Source: Eubacteriales bacterium (GTDB lineage Bacteria; Bacillota; Clostridia; Oscillospirales; Oscillospiraceae). Taken from it: DNA of 64,000 bases. How positions within the stretch are numbered: position 1 is the first letter of the stretch; every line of letters begins with the position of its first letter. A program made the translations under genes and the position numbers. A model generated the notes under the pieces. It saw only the letters and a program-made list of their open reading frames with translations. It did no database searches and had not been told where the DNA came from. Location: the NCBI GenBank assembly GCA_030531505.1, contig JAUNNH010000008.1, positions 24,741-88,740 of the forward strand, given 5' to 3'. Shown piece after piece: positions 44,352 through 53,919 of this stretch.

Positions 44352-45377
44352 ATGCTGTACTTCAAAAGCGACTACACGGAGGGCGCCCACCCGGCGATCC
44401 TCGAGGCCCTGGTGCGGACCAACCTCGTCTCCCAGCCCGGCTATGGGGACGACTGCTTCACCGCGGCGGCGCAGGAAAAGATCCGTCTCGCCTGCGGCTG
44501 TCCGGAGGCGGAGGTCTATCTGCTCACAGGCGGCACGCAGACGAACCTCGTCGTGATCTCCTCGCTTCTGCGGCGCTGGGAGGGCGTCGTCTGCGCGGAG
44601 AGCGGACACATCGCCGTGCACGAGGCCGGCGCGATCGAGTTCAGCGGGCACAAAGTGCTCCCCCTCCCCTCGCACGCGGGCAAGCTGTGCGCGGAGGAGC
44701 TCGCGGCGCTCGTCGAGCGCTTCTACGCCGACGAAACGCATGACCATATGGTCTTCCCCGGCATGGTTTATCTCTCCCAGCCCACCGAGCTCGGCACGCT
44801 CTACACGAAGGCGGAGCTGGAGGCGATCGCCGCCGTCTGCCGCCGCTATGAGATGCCGCTCTACCTCGACGGCGCGCGCCTCGGCTATGGCCTTGCGGCC
44901 GAGGGGAATGAGCTGGGCCTCGCGGACATCGCCGCGCTCGCGGACGTGTTCTACATCGGCGGGACCAAGGTCGGCGCGCTCTGCGGGGAGGCGGTGGTTT
45001 TCCCGCGGGGGAACATGCCGCCGCACTTCGCCACCATGGTCAAGCAGCAGGGCGCGATGCTGGCGAAGGGCCGTCTGCTGGGCGTGCAGTTTGACGCACT
45101 CTTCACCGACGGGCTGTATTTCGAGATCGGCCGGGAGGCCGTCGCCCTCGCGATGAAGCTGAAAAAGGCCTTTGTGCAGAAGGGCTATCCGCTCTTCCTG
45201 GATTCCCCCACGAACCAGCAGTTTGTGATCCTGACCGCCGAGCAGGAGGCACGCCTCGCACGCGAGGCCGCCTTCGAGCGCTGGGAGCCGGTCGGCGACG
45301 GATGCTATGCCGAGCGCTTTGTCACAAGCTGGGCCACCACGGAGGAGCAGGTCGACGCGCTGATCGCGCTGCTGTGA
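44352..45377 (+). CDS. Low-specificity L-threonine aldolase family (PLP-dependent)
   Basis: The 341-aa protein matches the threonine aldolase/beta-eliminating lyase group: MLYFKSDYTEGAHPAIL, TGGTQTNLVVISSLLR, LPLYLDGARLGYGLA-type DGARLGYG with the PLP Asp, and the lysine in YIGGTKVGALCGEAVVF. It should split threonine or allo-threonine to glycine and acetaldehyde. GAGAGGAG lies inside the end of the mocR gene, so the two are cotranscribed. A clear terminator follows. Confidence 0.88.
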   Translation: MLYFKSDYTEGAHPAILEALVRTNLVSQPGYGDDCFTAAAQEKIRLACGCPEAEVYLLTGGTQTNLVVISSLLRRWEGVVCAESGHIAVHEAGAIEFSGHKVLPLPSHAGKLCAEELAALVERFYADETHDHMVFPGMVYLSQPTELGTLYTKAELEAIAAVCRRYEMPLYLDGARLGYGLAAEGNELGLADIAALADVFYIGGTKVGALCGEAVVFPRGNMPPHFATMVKQQGAMLAKGRLLGVQFDALFTDGLYFEIGREAVALAMKLKKAFVQKGYPLFLDSPTNQQFVILTAEQEARLAREAAFERWEPVGDGCYAERFVTSWATTEEQVDALIALL

Positions 45378-45392
45378 GACAATAACGGGAAG

Positions 45393-45424
45393 AACGGGGC
45401 TGTGCCGTCCGGCACAGCCCCGTT
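45393..45424. terminator. Terminator after the threonine aldolase gene
   Basis: A perfect 14-bp stem (AACGGGGCTGTGCC / GGCACAGCCCCGTT) with a 4-nt loop. The DUF2804 gene converges from the right. Confidence 0.9.
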
Positions 45425-45439
45425 CCATTTTCTGTTTAA

Positions 45440-46468
45440 TTACCACTTGTTTTCCACTTTTTCGGCAAAGCCGGGGAAGTCCTTGACGCGGATCTCGCTC
45501 CCGTCGTCCAGGACCGCGCGGCCGGTGAAGCGGCCGAAGACCTGATGCTGGTCGGATTTAATGAGCTTGAGATCCGTACAGGAGGCCCGGTCGAGCACCG
45601 GGACAAAGTCCATCTCAAAGCGCCCGTCGTCGGAGTCGAAGGTCCAGGGCGAGAGGAAGTCTTTTTCACCGCCCGGGATGTGAAAGCTGACCCGGCTCAG
45701 CTTGTGCGCCCTACCGTTATAGAACAGCATGTTCTCCGTCGCGGCGGAGCAGTCCCCGAAGCCGTAGCCGATGTTCCAGCCGAAGGGTACGCCGTCGACC
45801 ACACCGGAGGCGGAGCCCCAGTACCAGGTGTTGTGATAGGTCCAGACGCCGCGGCCCCAGTCCAGCACAGCGAAGCTCTCGCCCGGATCGAAGCGGTAGA
45901 CACGCCCGCCGTAACGCACCTCGCCCGCGGCCCGCAGGCAGTTGATCTTCTGGTTGAAGTAGAAGTGCCCCTTTTTGTCAAAGGGTGTGCAGATGACCAT
46001 GCTCTCCGCCGGTGGATCGCCGAGCTCGATCTGCGCGCTCAGGGCGCCCTTCGGCCCAAATTTCTCCATCTGCGCGGTCAGCACGCGGCGGCCGCTGCCG
46101 TCGTTTTCAAAGGCGAGCGCGTGGCGCTTTCCGCTGTGGCGCACATCGCCGCATATGCTCGTCTCCGGCATGCGCAGCTTCCCCAGCGGGAGCAGGGACA
46201 TCGGGCTCGTCGTGATCTCCCAGCCCTCCTCGAAGTCGAGCAGGGAGACCGAGTCCATGCCCATGTAGCCGTTATCAGCCACGGTGAGCGCCAGCGCGAA
46301 GCGGCCGTTGTTGATCAGGTAGTAGTCCCACTCCTTGATGCGCAGCTTTCCGGCGCGGATATCCGCGCGCCGGTAGCGGGGCAGCATCGTTTTGGCGTAG
46401 CCGGGCTCGTTCAGCTCGCCCGCGGCGTTGAGCAGCGGGATGGGATGCCGGATCTCGTGCTGGGTCAT
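45440..46468 (-). CDS. DUF2804-family protein
   Basis: This 342-aa protein begins HPIPLLNAAGELNEPGYAKTMLPRYRRADIR and carries FDWGRG-type sequence FAVLDWGRGVWTYHNTWYWG and GWNIGYGFGDCSAATENML, which match DUF2804 as I remember it. The family is predicted beta-rich and has no established function. It is the last gene of a minus-strand run miaB-mutS-CPBP-trmO-DUF2804 and overlaps trmO by four bases. Confidence 0.8.
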   Translation of the reverse strand: MTQHEIRHPIPLLNAAGELNEPGYAKTMLPRYRRADIRAGKLRIKEWDYYLINNGRFALALTVADNGYMGMDSVSLLDFEEGWEITTSPMSLLPLGKLRMPETSICGDVRHSGKRHALAFENDGSGRRVLTAQMEKFGPKGALSAQIELGDPPAESMVICTPFDKKGHFYFNQKINCLRAAGEVRYGGRVYRFDPGESFAVLDWGRGVWTYHNTWYWGSASGVVDGVPFGWNIGYGFGDCSAATENMLFYNGRAHKLSRVSFHIPGGEKDFLSPWTFDSDDGRFEMDFVPVLDRASCTDLKLIKSDQHQVFGRFTGRAVLDDGSEIRVKDFPGFAEKVENKW

Positions 46469-47148
46469 ATCTCCACCTCCGTGACGTATACGCAGCCGTC
46501 CTCCACCCGGAACTTCACGTTCCGCCCGGCGAAGGCCAGGCCGTAGACCCGCTCCGGGTCCTTCTGGTAGCGCGGGCGCGGGTCGTTCGCGAGCACACCG
46601 CGCAGCGCCGCACGTTTCTCCGCGGGAAGCTTTTCCTCCTCACCGGGCGCGAAGACGACCGGCAGCGCCGCCCCGGGATCCGGGGCGAAGCCAGCGCGCG
46701 CCCCGGGGCGGGCGTCGGCATAGGGCAGGTAAGGCTTGATGTCGTAGATGGGCGTGCCGCTCATCAGGTCGGCTCCGCCTACACGCAGCACGGGTCCCAG
46801 TGTCGGGTCCGTCTCGATCCCGAGCAGCTTCACGCAGCTAAGGCCCAGCGCGTTCGGCCGGAAGGGCGAGCGCGTGGCAAAGACGCCCATGCGCGTGTTC
46901 CCGCCGAGGCGGGGCGGGCGCACGGTGGGCGACCACTCCTCCCGCACAGCCTCGGAGAACTGCCAGATCAGCCAGAGATGACTGAAGCCCTCGAGCCCGC
47001 GCAGCGCGTCGGGATTGCGGAAATCCGGCTCAAAGACGATCCGCCCCTCGAGCTCCTCCACGATCCCCGCCTGGCGGGGCAGACCGAACTTGTCCGGCAA
47101 ATCCCCGTACAGCCGGGCGATGGTCCGAAGTTCATAGCGGTCCGTCAC
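46465..47148 (-). CDS. trmO: tRNA (t6A37) N6-methyltransferase TrmO-like
   Basis: The 227-aa protein has the TrmO/TsaA/YaeB fold: ALRGLEGFSHLWLIWQFSEAV, GGNTRMGVFATRSPFRPNALGLSCVKLL and DLMSGTPIYDIKPYLPYADA. TrmO methylates t6A at position 37 of threonine tRNA. I chose GTG 47148, which overlaps the CPBP gene stop (GTGA) and has a GGAG site in that gene; the longer in-frame start lies deep inside the neighbour. It shares an operon with mutS and miaB, another position-37 enzyme. Confidence 0.88.
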   Translation of the reverse strand: MTDRYELRTIARLYGDLPDKFGLPRQAGIVEELEGRIVFEPDFRNPDALRGLEGFSHLWLIWQFSEAVREEWSPTVRPPRLGGNTRMGVFATRSPFRPNALGLSCVKLLGIETDPTLGPVLRVGGADLMSGTPIYDIKPYLPYADARPGARAGFAPDPGAALPVVFAPGEEEKLPAEKRAALRGVLANDPRPRYQKDPERVYGLAFAGRNVKFRVEDGCVYVTEVEI

Positions 47149-47855
47149 AGCAGCTTCTCCAGAAAGGTCAGCGCATGGAGCGCGATGAAATTGATGAGCA
47201 TATGAAAGAGGATGCTCCCCCAAATGCTGTCTGTCCGCTCATAGATGCGGCAGAGCAGGAAGGTCACCGGCAGATACTGCAGCGCGTAGAGCCAGGCCGC
47301 CGGGTCGTTCAGCGCGTAGCCCCAGACGTGGTAGAGCGAGAAGAGCAGCATGCAGACCAGATAGGCCGGCAGGCGCCCGAAGCGCCGCAGGCCGCCGAAG
47401 ATCCCGGCCCGGAACATGAGCTCCTCCACGATCGGCGCGAGGAACACCGCGAGCGCCGCCACCGGGCCGCTGCTCGTCTCCGCCATATTCAGCACGGCGG
47501 CGTTGTTCGGGTTGTCGAGCCCGTCGACCACGAGCAGCAATATCCCGCTCACGGCCATGTTCAAAAGCAGCATCGCCCCGTAACTCACCAGGATCTCGAG
47601 CAGCACATAGCCCGGCCGGTCGCAGAGCGGATCAAAGTCCCGCCGCAGGAAGCGAAACTGCGTGAGCAGCATATATACAACGCCGGTCCCGTACACGGCG
47701 ACGTTCAGCCAGCTCGTCTCGAGCGCTGGGAAAAAGTGCCAGATCGCCTTCGGCAGCAGGTAGAGATGGACCGGGATCCAGCACAGGGCCAGGATGCGTT
47801 CCAGCTTGCTCTGCCTGCTTGTGAAAGCGGTGCGTTCGCGTTTTTGAGCTCCCAT
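47145..47855 (-). CDS. CPBP-family intramembrane metalloprotease
   Basis: The 236-aa membrane protein carries the CAAX-protease/bacteriocin-processing signature APIVEELMFRAGIFGGLRR (EExxxR), then LLFSLYHVWGYAL and SILFHMLINFIAL with the further metal-binding residues. About six to seven spans are visible. Targets of such proteases are usually unknown. It overlaps both mutS (TGATG) and trmO (GTGA). Confidence 0.9.
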   Translation of the reverse strand: MGAQKRERTAFTSRQSKLERILALCWIPVHLYLLPKAIWHFFPALETSWLNVAVYGTGVVYMLLTQFRFLRRDFDPLCDRPGYVLLEILVSYGAMLLLNMAVSGILLLVVDGLDNPNNAAVLNMAETSSGPVAALAVFLAPIVEELMFRAGIFGGLRRFGRLPAYLVCMLLFSLYHVWGYALNDPAAWLYALQYLPVTFLLCRIYERTDSIWGSILFHMLINFIALHALTFLEKLL

Positions 47856-50458
47856 CAGCCCCTCGCTTTCCGCTGCAGCTCGAAGAGCAGGTTCATCGCC
47901 TCGAGCGGTGTGAGCGTGTTCAGATCGGTGGCGAGCAGGGTCTCCTTCAGTTCGTCCGCCGCCACATCGGCAAAGCTGAGCTGATCGTCCGGCGCGCCCG
48001 CCGCGGCAGACGGCACGGCGATCCCCTCCGCCTCCAGCTCCTTGAGATATGCCTTGGCCTTCTGGATCACCGGGTCGGGCACGCCCGCGAGCTTCGCGAC
48101 CTCGATGCCGTAGCTGTCGTCCGCCGCGCCGCGCACGATCTTGCGCAGGAAGACCAGGGTCCCGCCCTGCTTGCGGGCGGTGATGTTGTAGTTGCGCACG
48201 CCACTGACCTCCCCCTCCAGGGCGGAGAGCTCATGGTAGTGCGTGGCGAACATGGTCTTCGCGCCGAGACGGCGCTTGTCCGCGCAGTATTCCAGCACCG
48301 CGCGGGCAATGGCCATGCCGTCGTAGGTGGAGGTGCCGCGGCCGATCTCGTCCAGAATCAGCAGGGACGAGGCCGTCGCGTGGCGGAGGATGTTCGCCAT
48401 CTCATTCATCTCCACCATGAAAGTGGACTGGCCGGAGGCCAGATCGTCCGAGGCGCCGATGCGGGTGAAGACCCGATCCACGACGCCGATCGTCGCGCTC
48501 TTGGCCGGGACGAAGGACCCCATCTGGGCCATCAGCACAATCAGCGCCGTCTGGCGCATATAGGTGGATTTACCGGCCATATTCGGACCTGTGACGATCG
48601 CGAGGCGGTCGTCACGGTCGTTGAGGCGGGTGTCGTTCGGAACAAAGAGCACATCCTTCAGGGTCTGCTCGACCACCGGGTGGCGGCCCTCCACGATGTG
48701 CAGTTCGCGCGAGGCGTCCACCTCGGGCATGGAGTAGTGGTTGCGCACCGCCGTCTCGGCCAGCGAGCAGAGCACGTCGAGCCGGGCCACCGCGTCCGCC
48801 GTGGTCTGGATCCTCTCCACCTGCGCCGCGACGCGGTCGCGCAGCTCGCAGAAGATCTGGTATTCCAGGTCATTGATCCGGTCCCGCGCGGTGAGCAGTG
48901 TATTCTCGAGCTCCTTGAGCTCCTGCGTGAAGTAACGCTCGTTGGACACCAGGGTCTGCTTGCGGATATAGTCCTCCGGCACCTTCTCCAGCCCCGCCGA
49001 GCGCGGCACGTCGATATAATAGCCGAAGACCTTGTTGTAACCCACCTTGAGCTTTTTGATACCGGTGCGCTCGCGTTCCCGCGCCTCGAGCTCCGCCACC
49101 ATCTGCGCGCCGTTGTCGCGGACGTCCCGCAGACGGTCCAGCTCCTCGGAGTAGCCGGGGCGCAGGATACCGCCCTCGCGCACGGAGAAGGGGGGATCGT
49201 CCTGGATCGCACGGTCGATGTAATAGACCAGATCCGGCAGCTCGTCCATGCCGGCGATCTCCTGCAGTTCGTTGCAGCGGAAGGGCGCGAGCAGTTCCTT
49301 GAGCCGGGGCAGCAGCATGGCGCAGTTGCATAGGGCGCGCAGATCCTTGCCGCCCGCCGTGCCGTAGACGCAGCGGCCCACCAGGCGCTGCATGTCGGTG
49401 ATGTCCCGCAGCGTGAGCATCAGCTCGCCGCGCGCGACATTGTCTTTATAGAGCTCGTTCACCGCGGCAAGGCGGCGCTTGATGGCAACCACGCTCAACA
49501 GCGGCCGCTCGACCCAGGCGCGCAGCAGCCGCCCGCCCATCGGGGTCTTCGTGCGGTCGAGCACCCAGAGCAGGGACCCGCGCTTTTCCCCGCTGCGCAG
49601 GGACTCGGTGAGCTCGAGGCTGCGGCGCGTAGCCCAGTCGAGCTCCATATAGCGCCCGCCGTAGAACACGTCCAGACGCCGGATGTGGCTGAGGTCGAAT
49701 TTCTGCGTCGCCTGCAGATACTGCAGCAGCGCGCCAGCTGCCGCGATCGCCGCGGGGCCGTCGCCGAGACCGCTCTCGTCCGCGTCGCGGTAGCCGAACT
49801 GCTCGCAGACCCGGGCCGCGGCGGGCATGTACTCAAAGTACGCGGGGCCCGCCTCCAGCAGCGCGTCGAGGCGTTTCGTCAGGAATTCCCCGATCGGTTC
49901 ACAGGCGAGCGCGGCCGGGGAAAGCAGCGCCTCCCGCGGGGCAAAGCGGCCCAGCTCGTTGAGGATGTGGGCCACGGCGTCCGTCGGATAAAAGGCGCAG
50001 CAGAACTCACCTGTGGACACATCGCAGAAGGCGACGCCGCCGCTGTCTCCGCTGAGCTCGACGGCCGCGATGTAGTTGCTCCGTCCCTCCTCGAGCATGG
50101 AGCTCTCGGTGACGGTGCCGGGCGTGATGATGCGGATGACTTCACGCTGCACCAGGCCCTTGGCCAGCGCCGGGTCCTCCATCTGCTCGCAGATGGCCAC
50201 CTTGTAGCCCTTGGCGATCAGGCGCGCGATATACGCCTCCGCGCTGTGATAGGGCACGCCGCACATCGGCGTGCGCTCCTCCGGGTCCTCAATGTTGCGG
50301 TCCCGGGTCGTGAGCGCGAGGTCCAGCTCCTTCGAGGCCAGCTTCGCGTCCTCGTCGAACATCTCATAAAAATCCCCCAGGCGGAAGAACAGCAGACAGT
50401 CCGGGTGCTGCTGCTTGATGTCCAGATATTGCCGTTTCATGGGGGTCAGTTCAGCCAT
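47855..50458 (-). CDS. mutS: DNA mismatch repair protein MutS
   Basis: The 867-aa protein is a full-length MutS. The N-terminal mismatch-binding domain carries FFRLGDFYEMFDEDA with the Phe-x-Glu pair, and the ATPase domain has Walker A TGPNMAGKSTYMRQ, then STFMVEMNEMANIL and Walker B LLILDEIGRGTSTYDG, and MFATHYHEL. It recognises mispaired DNA and recruits MutL. It follows miaB by 27 bases on the minus strand, while mutL is on the plus strand beyond miaB. Confidence 0.97.
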   Translation of the reverse strand: MAELTPMKRQYLDIKQQHPDCLLFFRLGDFYEMFDEDAKLASKELDLALTTRDRNIEDPEERTPMCGVPYHSAEAYIARLIAKGYKVAICEQMEDPALAKGLVQREVIRIITPGTVTESSMLEEGRSNYIAAVELSGDSGGVAFCDVSTGEFCCAFYPTDAVAHILNELGRFAPREALLSPAALACEPIGEFLTKRLDALLEAGPAYFEYMPAAARVCEQFGYRDADESGLGDGPAAIAAAGALLQYLQATQKFDLSHIRRLDVFYGGRYMELDWATRRSLELTESLRSGEKRGSLLWVLDRTKTPMGGRLLRAWVERPLLSVVAIKRRLAAVNELYKDNVARGELMLTLRDITDMQRLVGRCVYGTAGGKDLRALCNCAMLLPRLKELLAPFRCNELQEIAGMDELPDLVYYIDRAIQDDPPFSVREGGILRPGYSEELDRLRDVRDNGAQMVAELEARERERTGIKKLKVGYNKVFGYYIDVPRSAGLEKVPEDYIRKQTLVSNERYFTQELKELENTLLTARDRINDLEYQIFCELRDRVAAQVERIQTTADAVARLDVLCSLAETAVRNHYSMPEVDASRELHIVEGRHPVVEQTLKDVLFVPNDTRLNDRDDRLAIVTGPNMAGKSTYMRQTALIVLMAQMGSFVPAKSATIGVVDRVFTRIGASDDLASGQSTFMVEMNEMANILRHATASSLLILDEIGRGTSTYDGMAIARAVLEYCADKRRLGAKTMFATHYHELSALEGEVSGVRNYNITARKQGGTLVFLRKIVRGAADDSYGIEVAKLAGVPDPVIQKAKAYLKELEAEGIAVPSAAAGAPDDQLSFADVAADELKETLLATDLNTLTPLEAMNLLFELQRKARG

Positions 50459-50485
50459 GGTCCTTCTCTCTTTCTCTCTGCGGGC

Positions 50486-51898
50486 TCATACGGTCTCGCC
50501 GTACAGCGCCCAGGTGTTGCCGGATGTGATCTTCACGTCGATAAAGCGCCCGATGAGCGCGGAGTCTCCCTTCAGATGCACGAGACGGCCGCCGTTGGTA
50601 CGGCTCGAGAGGTTGTACTCCTCACGGCCGGTCTCCCCGTCCACCAGGACGCGGAGGATCCGCCCCTCATACTCCCGGTGCTTCTCGCCGGAGATACGGT
50701 TGCTGAGCTCCGTCAGCGCGTCGAAATGGCGCTGCTTGTCGGCGCGGGTATAGGGGTCGGGCATCGAGGCCGCAGGCGTCCCGACGCGCTTGGAGTAGAT
50801 GAAGGTGAACATCGCGTCATAGCGGACCTCCTCGCAGAGCGAGAGCGTCTCGGCAAATTCCTCCTCCGTCTCACCGGGGAAGCCCACGATGATGTCTGTC
50901 GTGAGAACCAGATCCGGCATATACTGCCGGGCGAGCGCGACCTGACGGAGATACTTCTCGCGCGTATAGCTGCGGTTCATGGCCTTCAGGACGCGATCGC
51001 TGCCTGCCTGCACCGGCAGGTGCAGGTGGTGGGCGCACTTCTCACACGCCGCCATGGTCTGGAAGAGCTTCTCCGTCGCGTCCTTCGGATGACTCGTCAT
51101 GAAGCGGATGAGAAAATCGCCGGGGATATCGTTGACCATGCGCAGCAGATCTGCAAAATCCACACCGCAGGCGAGATCCTTCCCGTAGGAGTTCACGTTC
51201 TGTCCGAGCAGGGTGATGTCTTTATAGCCCTGACGCACGAGCTCACGCGCCTCGGCCAGCACCGCCTCCGGCTCGCGGGACCGCTCGCGCCCGCGGACAT
51301 AGGGCACGACGCAGTAGGTACAGAAATTGTTGCAGCCGTACATGATCGAGAGCCAGGCCTTCACCTTGCCGTCGCGCCGCACGGGGATACCCTCGGCCAC
51401 GGCGCCGTCGGCCTTCGCCGTGGCGAAGACGCGCTTGTGGCGCCGCATGACCTGCTGCAGCAGCTCCGGGAAGCGCCAGAGCTCATGCGGGCCGAAGACC
51501 AGGTCCACCACGGGATAGGATCGCTTGATTTTCTCGGCCATGTGCTCCTGCTGCACCATGCAGCCGCAGACCGCGACGATCTGCGATGGCCGGGCCTTTT
51601 TCGAATGGTTGAGCGCGCCGACGTTGCCGAGCACGCGCATCTCCGCGTGCTCACGCACGGCGCAGGTGTTCACCACGATTACATCCGCCTGGAACTCGTC
51701 CTGCGTAAAGCCGTAGCCCATCGCGGCCAGATACCCGCGCAGCTTTTCGCTGTCGGCCTCGTTCTGCTGACAGCCGTACGTGTCCACCATGGCGAGCGGC
51801 CGGGCACCGTCCGCCGTGACGATATCAAAGATCTCCCCGCAGATCTGCCCCTGACGGCGGATCTCCTCCGGGTCGATCACAGTGCGTTCGTACTTCAT
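50486..51898 (-). CDS. miaB: tRNA-2-methylthio-N6-dimethylallyladenosine synthase
   Basis: The 470-aa radical SAM methylthiotransferase has the UPF0004 domain (MVDTYGCQQNEADSEKLRG), the radical SAM cluster motif YGCNNFCTYCVVPYVRGRERSR in outline (CxxxCxxC), and a C-terminal TRAM domain. It adds the methylthio group to i6A37 of tRNAs, the product of MiaA, which is encoded just across the divergent region. Start ATG 51898 follows AAAAGGAACG. Confidence 0.95.
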   Translation of the reverse strand: MKYERTVIDPEEIRRQGQICGEIFDIVTADGARPLAMVDTYGCQQNEADSEKLRGYLAAMGYGFTQDEFQADVIVVNTCAVREHAEMRVLGNVGALNHSKKARPSQIVAVCGCMVQQEHMAEKIKRSYPVVDLVFGPHELWRFPELLQQVMRRHKRVFATAKADGAVAEGIPVRRDGKVKAWLSIMYGCNNFCTYCVVPYVRGRERSREPEAVLAEARELVRQGYKDITLLGQNVNSYGKDLACGVDFADLLRMVNDIPGDFLIRFMTSHPKDATEKLFQTMAACEKCAHHLHLPVQAGSDRVLKAMNRSYTREKYLRQVALARQYMPDLVLTTDIIVGFPGETEEEFAETLSLCEEVRYDAMFTFIYSKRVGTPAASMPDPYTRADKQRHFDALTELSNRISGEKHREYEGRILRVLVDGETGREEYNLSSRTNGGRLVHLKGDSALIGRFIDVKITSGNTWALYGETV

Positions 51899-51932
51899 AA
51901 ACGTTCCTTTTCTGCCAAAAGTATTTCATTGT

Positions 51933-51962
51933 ATTTTAACATAAAGGGTATGGAAGTTTCAA
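51933..51962 (-). promoter_or_regulatory. Promoter of miaB-mutS
   Basis: On the minus strand TTGAAA (51962-51957), an 18-base spacer and TAAAAT (51938-51933) precede ATG 51898. The plus-strand TATAAT at 51974-51979 probably serves mutL, so divergent promoters lie close together. Confidence 0.55.
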
Positions 51963-52005
51963 CACAAATCCGCTATAATGGGAGCGCTGAAAAGGATGTG
52001 TGCTT

Positions 52006-53919
52006 ATGGCAGTTATCAATATTCTCGATCCCCATGTGGCCGACATGATCGCCGCGGGCGAGGTCGTGGAGCGGCCCGCCTCCGTCATCAAGGAGCTCAT
52101 GGAAAACGCCTTTGACGCCGGTGCGAAGAACATCACGGTGGAACTGCGGGGTGGCGGCGCAACCTATATCCGCGTGACGGACGACGGCTGCGGCATGGCC
52201 CCGGAGGACGCAGGCGTCGCGTTTTTGCGCCACGCGACCTCCAAGCTGCACGATGAAAAAGGCCTGGAGGCGATCCAGACGATGGGCTTTCGCGGCGAGG
52301 CACTGGCGGCGATCTCCGCCGTCTCGCATGTGGAGCTGCGCACCCGCCGCCGCGGGGACGCGGGCGGCACGCTCGTGACACTGACGGCCGGCGAGATCCA
52401 GGAGATGGAGCCCGCCGGCTGCCCCGAGGGGACCACAATGATCGTGAGGGATCTCTTCTTCAATACCCCCGCGCGGCTGAAGTTTTTGAAATCTGACCGG
52501 GCCGAGGCCTCGGCCTGCGTACAGACCGCGCTGCGCTGTGCGCTCGGCAGACCGGAGGTCTCTGTGCGGCTGCTGCGCGACGGGAAGGAGGAGTTCTTCT
52601 CTCCCGGCGACGGGCGACAGGATTCCTGTGTCTATACCCTGCTGGGTCGGGAGCTCGCCTCGACGCTGCTCCCCTGCAAAACCGCCGACGGCGGGCTGCG
52701 CGTCTCCGGCTTCGTGTCCTCCCCCTCGGCAGGGCGCGGCAGCCGCAGCGCCCAGTATTTCTTCTGCAACGGGCGCACGATCCGCTCCCAGCTCCTGCAG
52801 GCCGCGCTTGAGCAGGCCTATAAAAACACACTGCTCAGCGGGCGCTTCCCCGCCTGTGTGCTCTATCTCGACCTGGGCTATGCGAGCGTGGATGTGAATG
52901 TCCACCCCGCCAAGACCGAGGTGAAATTCTCGCAGGAGAAGCAGGTTTTCGATCTGGTTTACAACGCCGTGCGCCTCGCGCTTGAGCAGGAGAACCGGAC
53001 AGCCGAGGTCGTCCCCACCGCGGCAACGCGGCGGCTCGTCGAACCGAAGGCCGATTTCTACCGCAGCATGAGTGCGGAGAGCTTCCGCGCCAATCACTAC
53101 GCCGTGGACAAGCCACGCGCGGCCGCAGCGGCTCCCCGCGTGGGTGCGCCGCGCCCGTCTTACGGCGGCTCGTCGCCCTCATCCGCCGTGCTGCGTACGC
53201 CGGATTACGCCGAGCAGACGCGTCTCGACCTTCCAGTTTCTCCCAAAGTGAGCCCTGTTTCGACCGATTTTGGCAAAACTTCTCCGGATTTCACAACATT
53301 TCCCGCAAAAAATGTGGAAAACCCTGTTCAAAATGTGGAAAGCGCACAAGAAGCGCCTTACAAACTCCTGGGCGAAGCGATGAACACCTATATCCTCGTG
53401 GAGAGCGAGGGGCGCCTGATTCTCATCGACAAACACGCCGCGCACGAGCGCATGAATTTTGACCGCCTCAAGGCGATGGACCGCCGCATCACAGCGCAGA
53501 CCCTGCTCGAGCCGATCCCCCTTCGCACCACGCCGGAGGACGCAGAGCTGCTTGAGCAGAACGCGGCGCTGCTGCAGGAGCTCGGCTTTGAGCTGGAGCC
53601 TTTCGGCGAGGACGCCTGGCTGCTGCGCGCCGTCCCCGCCGACATGGCGGCCGGGGACGCGCGCGCCGCGGCGGAAGAGATCCTGGAAAAGCTCCGCTCC
53701 GGCAAGGCGCCGGATGCGCAGAGCGCCAGGGACGAGATCCTGCATACCGTGGCCTGCAAGGCCGCGATCAAAGCCGGCTGGAACACGAGCGACGCCGAGC
53801 GGCGGCACATCGCCGAGGCCGTGCTCTCGGGCGCTGTCAAGTACTGCCCGCACGGACGGCCGGTCTCGGTGGTCCTCAGCCGCCGGGATCTCGACAAGAT
53901 GTTCAAGCGCATCGTATGA
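52006..53919 (+). CDS. mutL: DNA mismatch repair protein MutL
   Basis: The 637-aa protein has the GHKL ATPase motifs: INILDPHVADMIAAGEVVERP, ENAFDAGAKNITVE, DDGCGMAPEDA and GFRGEALAAISAV. The N-terminal dimer continues to YVDVNVHPAKTEVKF-type DVNVHPAKTEVKF. A linker rich in Ala, Pro and Ser follows, then the C-terminal domain with LIDKHAAHERMNFDRL (DxHAxxER), ACKAAIKAG and CPHGRP, the endonuclease-type motifs. I chose ATG 52006 over GTG 52000 because of AAAGGAT spacing. It is coupled to miaA. Confidence 0.96.
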   Translation: MAVINILDPHVADMIAAGEVVERPASVIKELMENAFDAGAKNITVELRGGGATYIRVTDDGCGMAPEDAGVAFLRHATSKLHDEKGLEAIQTMGFRGEALAAISAVSHVELRTRRRGDAGGTLVTLTAGEIQEMEPAGCPEGTTMIVRDLFFNTPARLKFLKSDRAEASACVQTALRCALGRPEVSVRLLRDGKEEFFSPGDGRQDSCVYTLLGRELASTLLPCKTADGGLRVSGFVSSPSAGRGSRSAQYFFCNGRTIRSQLLQAALEQAYKNTLLSGRFPACVLYLDLGYASVDVNVHPAKTEVKFSQEKQVFDLVYNAVRLALEQENRTAEVVPTAATRRLVEPKADFYRSMSAESFRANHYAVDKPRAAAAAPRVGAPRPSYGGSSPSSAVLRTPDYAEQTRLDLPVSPKVSPVSTDFGKTSPDFTTFPAKNVENPVQNVESAQEAPYKLLGEAMNTYILVESEGRLILIDKHAAHERMNFDRLKAMDRRITAQTLLEPIPLRTTPEDAELLEQNAALLQELGFELEPFGEDAWLLRAVPADMAAGDARAAAEEILEKLRSGKAPDAQSARDEILHTVACKAAIKAGWNTSDAERRHIAEAVLSGAVKYCPHGRPVSVVLSRRDLDKMFKRIV